Positions 11,457-23,125 of a stretch of 64,000 nucleotides of DNA are shown here, piece by piece; position 1 is the first letter of the stretch, and each line of letters opens with the position of its first letter. A program made the translations under genes and the position numbers. The stretch is from Petunia secreta (Eukaryota > Streptophyta > Magnoliopsida > Solanales > Solanaceae). The notes below the pieces were generated by a model that did not search any database, was not told the origin of the DNA, and was given only the letters and a program-made list of their open reading frames with translations. The stretch spans positions 12,440,001-12,504,000 of the forward strand of contig JARKIP010000049.1 of the NCBI GenBank assembly GCA_029990175.1, given 5' to 3'.

Positions 11457-12187
11457 TGATACAATCCGGATTGGTATCCAAGCCGTGGGGAGTTTACGCT
11501 CAACATGCGGGACTTAGAACGCTTCAAGGAGAGCTTGAAAATCAAGATTCAAGTCAAGAGATGACCAACAGACCAAGATGCAAGCTTGCTGAATTCTGGA
11601 AACTGCTCAACTCTGCGCGATCGCGAGAGGAGGGGCGCTATCGCGCTGACTTAGTGACTGACGCTGCACGATCACGCCAATGGCTGCGCGACAACGCTGA
11701 GGAAATAGCTTGCATGCGCGATTGCGTGCGAAGCTGCACGACAGCGCTGAACAAACGGGCAGACAACATTCCAAAATTAGCTGAAGGGGCATTTTAGTCC
11801 AATGATTATTATTTTAATTAGATTTAGGGGCTTTTAGTCATTTCACACTCATGTATAGGAAAACTACATAAGCTTCCCTTAGCCTTCCATTTCATTAGTT
11901 AGTTTTGAATTGATAGTTGAGAATAGAGATAGATTAGGCCGAGCCTATCTTGTGGAAGCCCGAGGCTTCATGAACTCCTTTACTTGGAACCGAATGGATA
12001 TCATCCTAGTATGAATCCTAGTTAGGTTCAAGTTTCATTCTCTCCCCTGGATAATCAATCATGTTTTGATTCGACTTATCCATTCTTTTTTCTATTTCCG
12101 TTCTTTCTCGTCCCTTATTTCCTTGGTATCGTGTTTACTTGCTTCCGCGTCTCTTTATTTTGCTTTCGTGTAGTTTGGTTCGTATCA
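11457..12187 (+). repeat. 5' LTR of outer element
   Basis: 731 bp, TG...CA. It matches 26530-27185 but is about 75 bp longer, mostly in the CpG-rich stretch 11610-11750, which contains repeated variants of GCGCGATCGCG. Confidence 0.88.
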
Positions 12188-12189
12188 TT

Positions 12190-12201
12190 TGGTATCAGAG
12201 C
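12190..12201 (+). other. Primer binding site, tRNA-iMet type
   Basis: TGGTATCAGAGC lies 2 bp after the 5' LTR. This is the standard initiator-methionine tRNA primer site of many plant LTR elements. Confidence 0.85.
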
Positions 12202-13324
12202 AAGGCTCGGGATTTTTTTTTACAAACCCTCGATCCTTGTTCATCGTGTCCTTAGATTCGTGTTCTTATTGTTATTGTTCTTGTGAAAAAAAAAAAGATG
12301 AAAAATTAAAATTCGTGATGTGAAACGAATTCCCCCAACCATTAAAAAGTATTGGGGATTGATCTATATTGTTTTCCCATTGATTTGGTACCCTCATATC
12401 ACGTTTTGGTGATATGGATTGAAAATTTGAAAACCAAAGTTCCCATTTTTGAAACCCTTGTTCTTGAGCTTGAAGACATTGATTCTTGAGTTTGATTGTT
12501 TGTTTGGTCGTAAAATTCATCGGGGTTTGTTGGGAAATATATTATATAACTTTGGGTACCTTGGAAATTGAAAAACAAGTTGAATCGAGGTGATTCGAGT
12601 GAAAAGTTGAAGCTGAAAATCGGATTCTGCTTCAGCTACAGAAGACATCTGCGCGATCGCGCCCACTGCCACGCGGCCGCGCCCAGCCAATCAATTACTC
12701 TGCGCGAACGCGCCCAACCATCGCGATCGCGAAGTGAAACATTAAAATTTGGAATTTTGTGCTGCGCGATTGCGAGCTTAGTGACGCGATAGCGAAGGGT
12801 AACATTTTTCTAGAATTCCTTTTTGGGACAGACTGTTCGCAACTGCTTCCGAACAGTTTCCAATCACCAAAACTCCAATTGTTTCATCAAATATGGTGAG
12901 TTTCTAGATCACAAACAAAATTCTATTCAAATCCGAATCCGTTTCTTGCCAATTCTATTCGAGTCTTTCTTGTGTCACTTCCTTAGTAGTCTTGTAACTT
13001 CTCTCTTTTGGTTTCATTGCTTATTTTCTTTGTTCCTAGTCCGCTTGTGTGTCCTTATTCGTTTCTTGGTGTCTTATAAATTTCATTCCGAACCTATACT
13101 TGGACGTGCTAGTTGTTAATTTTACCACTTTGGTTCTTATAAAGGGGATAAGGCCATCTTTAATAGCAAAAAGGCTAAGAGTGGTGAGAACAATAGAGTG
13201 TGGTCATAAAAGCCAAAGACCTTGAGTGCATACACGAGTGGAAAGAAAATTAAGTGAACATTATTTGAGTGATACACGTGAGGGAGTGAACTTGTGAGGT
13301 CCTTTACTCTTATTCGTTATAACT

Positions 13325-13802
13325 ATGGCTTCAGATGATGATTGTGGAGGGTATAGTTCGTGTGGAGATGATGGAGACTATGGTTCCTGTGATGGTAATG
13401 ATGGGTGTTGCTATGATGATTCCGGGAATTATGGTTCGTATGAGGATGGGGTCACTATGATGATCGTGAGGTTGATGAGGACCATGAAGCTCATGATGAT
13501 GAATGTGTTGATCCTTATGCTTCTAGTCAAGAATCCGAAGATGGTGACGCTTCAAGGTATGATGTTCCTACTCTTCTTGTGAAGAACTTGAACGTGATGA
13601 TAGTGACATAGAGAGGATCCATGATGAGGTTGATTATATGAATTGTTCATTTGCATATTCTCTTGGTGTTGCTAATGGTATGCAAGGGAGTAGTAGAGGT
13701 CCTTCCATTAGTATGGGAGGAGGAGGTGGTTGTTCCATGGGAAAAGGGAGGCTTGTCTATCCTACTTGTGCTAAAGGGTTTAATGCTCCTAACTCCCATC
13801 AG
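13325..13802 (+). pseudogene. Acidic N-terminal ORF of outer element (gag-like, broken)
   Basis: An ATG at 13325 opens a reading frame rich in Asp, Gly, Ser, Tyr and Cys (MASDDDCGGYSSCGDDGDYG...). It continues across a frameshift near 13450 and is cut off at about 13802, where Athila gag sequence begins. It has the position of gag, but no gag motif is visible, so the name rests on location only. Confidence 0.45.
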
Positions 13803-14956
13803 GTGTGCCTACTGATTACGTGCGTATGACTTTGTTCCCATTTTCATTGATTGGGGCAGCAAGGAAGTGGTTAAAGGCTGAGAAGCCTGGGTCTATCAGT
13901 ACTTGGGAGGATTTGGCTAAGAAATTCTTGGCTAAGTTTTATCCGTCTGCCAAGACAGCTCGGCTGAGGAGCGAGATTATGTCCTTCAGGCAGTTAAAAG
14001 GAGAATCATTGTATGCAGCCTGGGAGAGATTCAAAGCGCTATTGAGAGATTGTCCACATCACAACCAATCTAATGAGGTTATTGCACACACCTTTGTTGA
14101 GGGTTTGAACCAACACACTAAGATTGTGGTTGATGCTGCTGCTGGAGGCCAAGTGCTGGCTTTAAATTTTGATCAGATCTATGAATTACTTGACAAGTTT
14201 TCGCAGAGCAATCCTGATTGGCAGGGTGATGGCAGAGCTACGACACAATTTGAGGGTGTTAGCAGGGCTAATACGCAGAAAGATGCTGGGATACTTCAAT
14301 TAGATGCAATTTCAGAGCTGCGAGCGAAGATGGATGCTATTTCTAATCAAATCAGCAAGCTGACTCTCCAAGCAAAACCACCATTAGCTCCAGTGCAACA
14401 AATTCAGACTTTTTGTGAGGTATGTGGTAAGGATCATAGTACTAAGGTTTTTCCATCTAACCCAGAGTCAGTATATTATGTGGGAATTCAGAACAGGTCA
14501 CAGGGTCAGAATCAAAATCAATATGGTAACAGTTATAACACGGGTTGGCGTAATCACCCAAATTTTTCCTGGAGGGATACCCGTGAGCAGTTTCAGGGTA
14601 ATGAGAGACCCCAAATTAATCAAAGCAATGCACCATAGCAGGGGTCACAGTCACAGGCTCAACCACAACAATCTAATGCAATGGAGGATATGCTTAGAAA
14701 ACTTCTTGCAGGGCAGCAAAAGCTCATGGATGATTCAGCATCTCAGGCACAAACAATTAAAGATTTGAGCAGTGCGCAGAAAGATCTTGAGAGACAATTG
14801 GGGCAGCTTGCTGGAGTACAAAATAATAAACCTCGGGGTGCTTTACCGAGTGATACAGAGAAGAATCCTAAAAAATTCGTGCAAGCAGTTACTTTGAGGA
14901 ATGGAAGAGCTCTAGAAGAAGTTCCTCCAAAACCAAAGAAGCTGTTGGTGAGCTAG
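13803..14956 (+). pseudogene. Athila-like gag (C-terminal part)
   Basis: The frame runs from 13805 with retrotransposon gag signatures (LFPFSLIGAARKWLK, STWEDLAKKFLAKFYP, LKGESLYAAWERFKALLRDCPHH). A TAG at 14636-14638 interrupts it where family members have a glutamine, and reading continues in the same frame to 14956. A zinc-knuckle-like cysteine segment (CEVCGKDH) lies near residue 205. A frameshift near 14945 separates it from the protease frame. Confidence 0.8.
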
Positions 14957-14976
14957 AGCCAAATGTTGATAGGGAA

Positions 14977-15693
14977 GTGGAGAAAGAAGCAGAGACAGTA
15001 ATAGCAAAGCAGCCCGAGTCTGCTATTGTGAGACCACCACCACCTTTCCCTCAGAGGCTACAAAAGCAGAAAGTTGATGCGGCATGCAAGAAATTCTTGG
15101 AGATATTGAGTCAGATTCAGGTAAATATTCCTTTGGTGGAGCTTTTGTGGGATGTTCCCAAATATGCTAAATACATCAAGGATATTGTTGCTAACAAGAG
15201 AAGACTGATTGAGTTTGAAACAGTTGCACTCACTGAGGAGTGTAGTTCCAGATTTAGAAGCAAACTTCCTCAGAAATTGAAGGACCTTGGCAGTTTTACC
15301 ATCCCTTTGAAAATTGGGGAACATGAGGTTGGTCGAGTTTTATGTGATTTGGGTGCTAGTGTGAATTTAATGCCTTCTTCAGTTTTCAGGAAGCTAGGCC
15401 TGGGTGAACCACGACCCACTACTGTGACCCTGCAGCTGGCTGATAGATCTTTGACATGCCCCGAGGGGATTATTGAGGATGTGCTTGTACAAGTGGGTCA
15501 GTTTATACTACCCGTTGATTTTATTATTCTTGATTATGAAGATGACCCTGAGGTTCCTCTCATCTTGGGAAGAGTATTTTTGGCTACTGCTGATGCTGTT
15601 ATTAGAGTCAGAGCTGGAAAGATGATTATGAAGGTAAATGGGGAAGAAGCTGTGTTTAATATGTTCAGAGCTACCCAGCTTCCTTCTCATTAG
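14977..15693 (+). pseudogene. Athila-like protease region
   Basis: The aspartic protease motif reads LCDLGASVNLMPSS (residues about 125-138), the DLGA form typical of Athila-like elements, followed by the flap and LILGR sequence. An in-frame TAG at 15691-15693 separates it from the RT part, which continues in the same frame. Confidence 0.82.
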
Positions 15694-15699
15694 GAAGAG

Positions 15700-17880
15700 T
15701 TGTCCATGGTAAAAGTGGTAGATGATGAGTTGACTGCTGATGAGAGGTCATTCTTGGCTTCTAATGTTGATTCTTTAGAACGGGCACTCTTATGTGATGA
15801 TGATGATATCCTGAAGGATGATGATATTGAAGAGTATTTTGAGGTTCTTAATATGCAGAGTAGATTCATCCCAGGGTGGAAGAAATTTGAGGAGCTTGAT
15901 AGACCGTTGACCTTAACTCCTGCTAAACCGTCTATTGAGAAAGCTCCTAATCTTGAGCTCAAACCTTTACCCGAGCATTTACGTTATGCTTATTTGGGTG
16001 AAGGTAATACTTTACCCGTGATCCTTTCTTCTTTGTTGTCTGATGTGCAGGTTGAGAAGGTGTTGCGGGTATTGCGAGAGCGCAAAAGAGCTATTGGCTG
16101 GACTATTGCTGATATTAGAGGGATTAGTCCTTCTTTCTGCATGCACAAAATTCTCTTGGAGGAAGATCATAAACCATCCATAGAGCAGCAGAGGAGGCTA
16201 AATCCAATTATGAAGGAGGTGGTGAAGAAAGAAGTAATCAAGTTGCTGGATGCTGGTATCATTTTTCCTATCTCTGACAGCAAGTGGGTGAGTCCAGTGC
16301 AATGTGTTCCTAAGAAGGGGGGCATGACAGTGGTGAAGAATGAGCACAATGAGTTGATCCCTACAAGAACTGTTACAGGGTGGCGAATTTGCATTGACTA
16401 TAGGAAGCTGAACAAGGCCACCAGGAAGGATCACTTCCCACTCCCCTTTATTGATTAGATGCTGGATAGACTTGCAGGGCATGAATATTACTGTTTCTTG
16501 GATGGGTATTCGGGCTACAATCAAATTGTGATAGCCCCTAAAGACCAAGAGAAGACTACTTTTACTTGTCCATATGGCACCTATGCATTTAGGAGGATGC
16601 TATTTGGGTTATGTAATGCCCCGGGGACTTTTCAGCAGTGCATGATGGCTATTTTCACTGATATGGTGGAAAAATTTGTGGAGGTATTTATGGATGATTT
16701 TTCACTGGTTGGTGACTCTTTTGATGAATGCTTGAGAAATCTTGATGCTGTGCTGAGCCGTTGTGAAGAAACAAATCTGGTGCTGAATTGGGAAAAATGT
16801 CACTTTATGGTTCAAGAAGGCATAGTACTTGGGCACAAGGTGTCAAAGCAAGGAATTGAGGTTTACAAAGCAAAGATTGAGGCTATTGAGAAATTACCAC
16901 CACCTATCTCTGTTAAGGGGGTGCGTAGTTTCTTGGGACATGCAGGGTTCTATAGACGTTTCATAAAGGACTTCTCTAAAATTTCCACTCCCTTGTGCAA
17001 ATTGTTGGAGAAGGATGTGAAATTTGTGTTTGATGATGCTTGTCTCAAAGAATTTGAAGAGTTGAAGAAAAGGTTGGTGACCGCACCAATCATCATTGCT
17101 CCTGACTGGTCTTTACCGTTTGAATTGATGTGTGATGCGAGTGATAATGCTATTGGGGCTGTTCTAGGCCAAAGAATTGGAAGAATCTTTCACTCCATCT
17201 ATTATGCAAGCAAGACGCTCGATGCAGCCCAGTCCAATTACACCACCACTGAGAAGGAGTTGCTAACCGTAGCTTATGCTTTTGATAAGTTCAGATCTTA
17301 TTTGGTTGGCACTCATGTTGTTGTCTACACTGATCATGCCGCAATCCGGTATTTGTTTGAAAAGAAGGACTCCAAGCCTAGACTCATTAGATGGGTTCTC
17401 CTATTGCAAGAGTTTGATGTTGAAATTCGAGATCGCAAGGGGACTGAGAATCAAGTTGCTGATCATTTGTCAAAGTTGGAGAACAGAGATCATGTAGATG
17501 AAGGGCCCGAGATTAAAGAGGTATTTCCTGATGAGCAAATTTTTGCTCTTGATGCAGCTGAGGTGCCCTGGTATGCTGACATGGTAAATTTACTTGTGAG
17601 TAATGTGTATCCCCCTGGGGCAACTGCTGAGCAAAAGCGTAAACTCCTTCATGAGAGTAGATTTTATGTGTGGGATGAGCCCTATTTGTACAAGATAGGA
17701 GTTGATCAACTAGCTAGGAGATGCATTCCAAGGGAAGAAGTAGAGCCGATTCTACAGAGCTGCCATTCCTCTCCTTATGGTGGCCACCTTGGTGGAGATC
17801 GAACAGCTACAAAGGTACTCCAATCTGGTTTCTTTTGGCCTACTTTATTTAAAGATGCTCACCTTAGTGAAGCAATGTGA
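15700..17880 (+). pseudogene. Athila-like reverse transcriptase and RNase H
   Basis: The RT core includes WVSPVQCVPKKGG, GWRICIDYRKLN, the fold around FLDGYSGYNQI, FRRMLFGLCNAPGTFQQCM and the catalytic FMDDF. RNase H (LMCDASDNAIGAVLG, STLDAAQ-NYTTTEKELL-like segment, YTDHAA) follows, then the start of integrase with a GGHLGGDRTA zinc-binding segment. A TAG at 16456-16458, at a glutamine position, interrupts the RT. The frame ends at 17880 after a shift near 17865. Confidence 0.88.
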
Positions 17881-18847
17881 TCGTTGCCAAAGAACGAGGA
17901 CTATTACTAGGCGTCACAAGATGCCTTTGAACAATATCTTGGAGATTGAGCTGTTTGATTGTTGGGGTATTGATTTTATGGGTCCATTCCCACCTTCTAT
18001 GGGCCATAAATACATCCTAGTAGCAGTTGATTATGTGTCTAAATGGGTGGAGGCTATTGCACTTCCAACAAATGATGCGAGTGTGGTGGTGAAGTTTATG
18101 AAGAAGAATATTTTCACTCGTTTTGGGACACCGCGGGCTATAATCAGTGATGAAGGTACGCACTTTTGTAACCGGTTGTTCAATAAATTATTGGCTAAGT
18201 ATGGGGTTCGCCACAAGGTGGCTACTGCTTATCATCCCCAAACTAGTGGTCAAGTGGAAGTGTCTAATAGAGAGATCAAGCAAATCCTTGAGAAGACTGT
18301 GAATGCCTCGAGGAAGGATTGGGCTATGAAGTTAGATGATGCTCTCTGGGCCTATCATACCGCCTTCAAAACACCTATTGGAACCTCTCCATATAGGCTT
18401 GTTTATGGTAAGGTCTGTCACTTGCCGGTGGAATTAGAGCATAAGGCATATTGGGCAATTCAAAAGTTCAATCTTGATATGGCCTTAGCGGGTGAGAAGA
18501 GGATGCTCCAATTGCATGAACTTGAAGAGTTCCGTTTCCATGCGTATGAAAATGTGAAATTATATAAGGAACGGACAAAGAAATGGCATGATAAGCACAT
18601 TAAGCGTCGTTCTTTTGAGCCCGGGCAGCTTGTATTGTTGTTCAACTCGAGGTTGAAATTATTTCCGGGCAAGTTGAAGTCGAGATGGTCGGGGCCTTTT
18701 GAAGTTGTTCGTGTTACCGCACATGGAGCGGTTGAATTGAGAGCCCCGAATTCTGAGAACACATTTTTGGTTAATGGTCAACGGGTGAAACGATATTGGG
18801 GAGGTGCGGTGAATCACCGCACTTCAATTACTTTGAGGGACCCTTGA
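17865..18847 (+). pseudogene. Athila-like integrase
   Basis: The CDRCQR zinc-finger half, the catalytic core (WGIDFMGPFP with the first Asp, ISDEGTHF with the second, and the E in SNREIKQ) and a C-terminal domain (FEPGQLVLLFNSRLKLFPGKLKSRWSGPFEV) are all present in one frame. This frame is offset from the upstream RT frame, so the polyprotein is broken at about 17865. Confidence 0.88.
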
Positions 18848-20037
18848 TCCATACCCGTCGTGCCACGACGTTAAATAAGGCGCTTCTCGGGAGGCAACCC
18901 GAGTTTGTACTTGTAATAGTTTAGTATTTTTTGTTTTATAGTGTCACATAGTTTGTTGTTTTTGTGTGTCGTTTTTGTAGGAATCGGGTGAGCTAAACAA
19001 GGTGAAATTAATGCATTGAGGGGTACGGGACGTCTCGAGACATGTCCCACGCTTGGGTTTACACTTGGAATCGAAAATCGGTGCGAAAAAACGTGCTCGG
19101 GCGCGTTCAGGAGTGCCCCGCGCCTCCCAAAGCGCCAAATAAAAGCTGAAGAAAAAAAGCCTGGCGCGTTGGGAAGCGCCCCGCGCCCCCCACCGCGCCA
19201 AGGCAACCAGTGAGCCAGGTTTCTTGCACGCGTTGAGCCCGCGCCGCGGGTCTTACCGCACCCGGTTTAATTTTTGTAAGTTTTCGGGTCAAACGGGTTT
19301 TGACCCGCGACCCGGTTTCCCCCATCCCCTTATACCCGATCCTTACACCTAATTCTTCACTATTTTCACTCCAATTACTCTCTAATCACTCACCAATTCA
19401 CCTCTAACACTTGGAATCATTCCAAATCTTGTGCAATCCACTCTAACACATTCAAGTAAGTCAATTCTTCCCTTCTTCTCTTCATTAACATGTAAGTTGC
19501 ACTTATTATTGTTCATGGGTGATTTCTTAGCTAGTTACAAGTTTACTCATAAAATTCATGCTTTTTGTGCTTAAATTGCTAATGGTGCTAGATAGATGAC
19601 TTGTGACTTGTAAAAAGAGATCTCCCAACAATTTAGGAGGGTTGGCACATTCCAAAACTCATTAAAATTGATAGTTTCAAAGTGTGCACACCAAGTGTTT
19701 GTGAAAAAGCCTCAATGATAAAAATTCAATAACATTGTGAATTCTTGAGTAGCAATGCATTCCTTAGGCTTCTAATGGACATTAGGTGTTGCACACACAT
19801 AAGAATTGATCATGAGGCACCCACACTAGCTTAATCTTGAAAATTCAAAAACGTGGCATACTTTGCCCGAAGCTAGTTTTGTTTAAGTGTGGGGTTGCTC
19901 GTGCCATTGAGTTGACTGCTTGACACATAGAATGTGTGATAAGTGTGGGGTGGTACCCCACCAATTGAGCTTGCATTGTATAGTTTTGGTGCCTATCTAT
20001 CCATCTCACATTGATCTTCCATTGTTGTATAGGTACC
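18848..20037 (+). other. Athila 3' non-coding region
   Basis: It begins with a GTTAAATAAGGCGCTTCT block and GGGAGGCAACCCGAG, a sequence typical of the region after integrase in Athila/Tat elements. A GC-rich segment (19080-19260) contains repeated GCGCC/GGCGC words also found in the 3' LTR. No ORF is supported. Confidence 0.6.
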
Positions 20038-21302
20038 ATGGTGACCACTCCTTTGCCAAGCAAGAGCTCTTACTCCGCTGCGGGCCCCAGGAGAACATTT
20101 CAAACCGGGCCTTCCACCACAAAGCAAAAGGGCAAGGCACCGGCCAAGCCCAAGGCCAAACCAAAGGCTAAAGGCAAGGCTAAGATTCCTAAGGACGCGG
20201 TGCCGATACCACGTCCCGGAGGAAAGACCCGTTATGGCATCCCGTTTGTAAAGAAAGGTGAATGTCAAACATGGTATAAGAGTGTGCGGCTTGCGGGGTA
20301 CATACCCGAGCAAGCCATTGATAAAAGACGGGTGATGCAAAAATTCCGAAGTGTGGCTGAGGCGATCATTGCTCTAAAATGGGACTAGGTGTTTGAGAGT
20401 CCGGGGCACGCCAACTTGGATTTGGTGCAAGAATTGTATGCCAACTGGGAGCCGGATGAAGCATGGAAGGAGGATGATATGGTGACAGTGCGGGGAGTGA
20501 AAGTGAAGTTGGATCCTACGGCATTGAATGCCTTTTTGGGGGTCGAGGACCCCGACTATGATGATATGAAGGAGTACATCAAAAAGCCTGATTACAAGGC
20601 TGTGCGAGACACATTATATGGCGAGGGCTCCACCCACAAGTGGGAGCGCACTGCCGCCGGAAGACACAAGTTCATGTACTTCTCGCAGTTTCTTAAACCG
20701 GCCCGTGTGTGGATGCGGTTTATCAATGCACGTATACTACCATCTTCCCATTATTTTGAGGTCACCAAGACTCGGGCGTGCATGGTGTACTTCTTTATGA
20801 CTAGGAGGCCGGTGAACATAGGCTACTACATGTTGCGCGTGATGAAAGAGCAACGGAAGTCCGATTCATGTAGTCGCTTATACTTTGGGAACATCTTGAC
20901 CCGCTACTTGGAGCAGTCTGGCGTCCCCATAGATGAGATTGGGGATCGCATTGTCCCTGACATAGGGAAGCCTTTTGATATTGCTTCGGTCAAGGTGTAA
21001 CCACTACTGCGCCGGTGAAACTGACGGTAGACGAGTGGCAGGAGGCAGACGCCAACTTGACTGCGCGTCAGTATTTGATGATGAAGGAGATGGCCTGGCA
21101 GTCGGGCGTAGATTTTGCTGCTATTGATCGCATTGTCCCTCTACTTGAGACCTCGAAGGGTCTGCTAGGCAGGACTCGAGCTAGAGAGGTGTCTCCGGAG
21201 GAGGATGAGAACACGAATTCGGATGTTGTTGCTAACGATCCGGACAGTGAGGTTGAGGAGTCTGATGCTGAGGGCGGTGGCTCTGATGAGGAGGAGGATT
21301 AG
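20038..21302 (+). pseudogene. Extra ORF of the Athila element (plant transposon protein domain-like)
   Basis: A frame opening at ATG 20038 has a Lys/Pro/Ala-rich N-terminus, an in-frame TAG at 20386-20388, then a globular part (NLDLVQELYANWEP, VRGVKVKLDPTALNAFLG, TRACMVYFFMTRRPVNIGYYM, RLYFGNILTRYLEQSGV). A frameshift near 21000 follows, then a C-terminus ending in an acidic EEED tail at 21302. It resembles the 'putative plant transposon protein' family found next to retroelements. Its role is unknown. It sits where some Athila elements have an envelope-like gene, but I see no signal peptide or membrane segment. Confidence 0.65.
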
Positions 21303-23125
21303 GTCCACACTCCTGCGCACCACCCGGATTTCAGGGCAGTTTTCTTTTACTTTTGCACTTACTTCTTTGTCGCACTGGGACATTGCTTAGTTTAAGTGTG
21401 GGGTGGGGTACTGCCCTTTATCTATTTTTGAGGTTAGGATGCATGTACCATAGGATTTTTCTTTTGTCACTTGACTTTATTTTGATTTATTTCTTGCTTT
21501 AATATACGAAAAAAAAGAATTTAGAAAACCAATGAAAAATTTCAAAATGATTTTACTTTTAGTTTTATTAGTGGTACATGTCATCCACCCCGTGGTTTTT
21601 CTTATGGCCTCGGTTCTTTTCCACGGGGAGGCCTTTGAACCGGGTAGTATTTTTATTTTTAGGATTAGGATAGTTAGTGGTAGATGACCCTAGACGAAGG
21701 AAAGAGGTAGAATGATAGGTGCCTTTGATTTGTTTGATACCGGTGGACTTGAACTTGATTGCATGTGCTATTTGTTGTGTCCTTGGTTTTAATTTGATGC
21801 ATGCCTAGGAAAAACATGGAACGACCCCCTTGAGATGCTTGAGTCCGCTAGCTTGACTTGATTGTGAGCCTTTGTGCATGAGTGCTTAAATTTCCACAAG
21901 TTGCATTCTAGATGCTTAGTTGAGAGTTGTTGATGGAACCTTTTTGTGTGGACCATGTGCGATGTGTGTGTGAGGCATGTTCTTGTTTACTCCATGTTGC
22001 ATATTAATGTCTAGAACTTGCCCCGTGTGTGTGCAAAGCGAAATCCTAGGTTTGCTCTAGTCGGGAAATGATACAAGGCCTTCTTTTGATTTGCCTACCC
22101 TTACATATATACCTTGAAAAAAAAATTGTTGTTGTGATTCTTTGACCCTTTTTGTTGGCACCCATACCCCGAGCCTACCCATTTGTTCTAAATTGACTCT
22201 TTTGGCCCTTTACTCCTTAAGCACTTTATTGATATTGTGTTGTTATTTTGGAGTTGTGGTTGGATTTTGGGAGGTTTTTTAATGGAACTAATGAAGGGGA
22301 ATAATTGTAAAAATTGTGAAGTAGTAGTTGTTTATGAGCATTGGCAAGGTTGGAAAGTAATGAAATTGAAAAAAAAAAGAAAAAAGAGCAAAGTTGAAAA
22401 AAAAATTGTGGAAAAAGAAATAAAAAGAGAAAAAGATATTCATTCCTTGCTAGTGTGTGCTTAATAGAAAAGTTGCTACTTGTTGAGAAGGTGTGCGTGA
22501 AAGTTGTTGATTGGGTGGCTTGATGAGAATTGTGCTTAATTTGAATGTGAGGTATTAAAGTGCTTAGGGAGGTAGTCACTATCACCATATGTATCCTACC
22601 CGCCCCTTAGCCTACATTACGACCTTTTCTAAAGTCCTAGTAATCCCGATTGAAGTGAGCTTACATTAGTGGAGTCCTACACTACGGGCAAGCCTATGGT
22701 ATGTTGTGTGTGACATGTGAGACTTTCATGAGAGTGAGTGAATTCATTTGTATTGCCCCCGTTCTATTCATGTTGTTGATTGTTGTGTGTGATTTTTGGG
22801 GGGCACTCTTTTGCTTCATATTGGTGAGGGCACGTGGTTTGCATGAAATAGGTGAAGTTGATGGTTCTTGGTTGAGTAGATAGGTGTGATTTTGTGGGAG
22901 CATGGTTGCATTAAGTTGATTTTATGCATTTGAGCTATTTTGGGGTGGTTGTTCTTATATTTTTTATTTTGATAATTTGTTGGCATGTTGTGGATCCATA
23001 GTAGTCATGTGTGCATTGGTTCAATGGTCGGTATCAACCATAGTCATAGGCAGACCTGTTTTACCTAGGTTGGGAAGTGAGATGTGACTTGCTCGAGGGC
23101 GAGCAAAGGTTCAAGTGTGGGGTGG
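21303..23125 (+). other. Athila 3' non-coding region before LTR
   Basis: Non-coding DNA with several copies of AAGTGTGGGGTGG (about 21395, 23112; also 19938). The copy directly before the LTR acts as a purine-rich polypurine tract. A Lys/Glu-rich ORF at 22237-22464 comes from A-rich DNA and is not credible. Confidence 0.55.

Noticed and set aside
22237..22464. Lys/Glu-rich 75-residue ORF
   Set aside because: Translation of A-rich DNA in the Athila 3' region.
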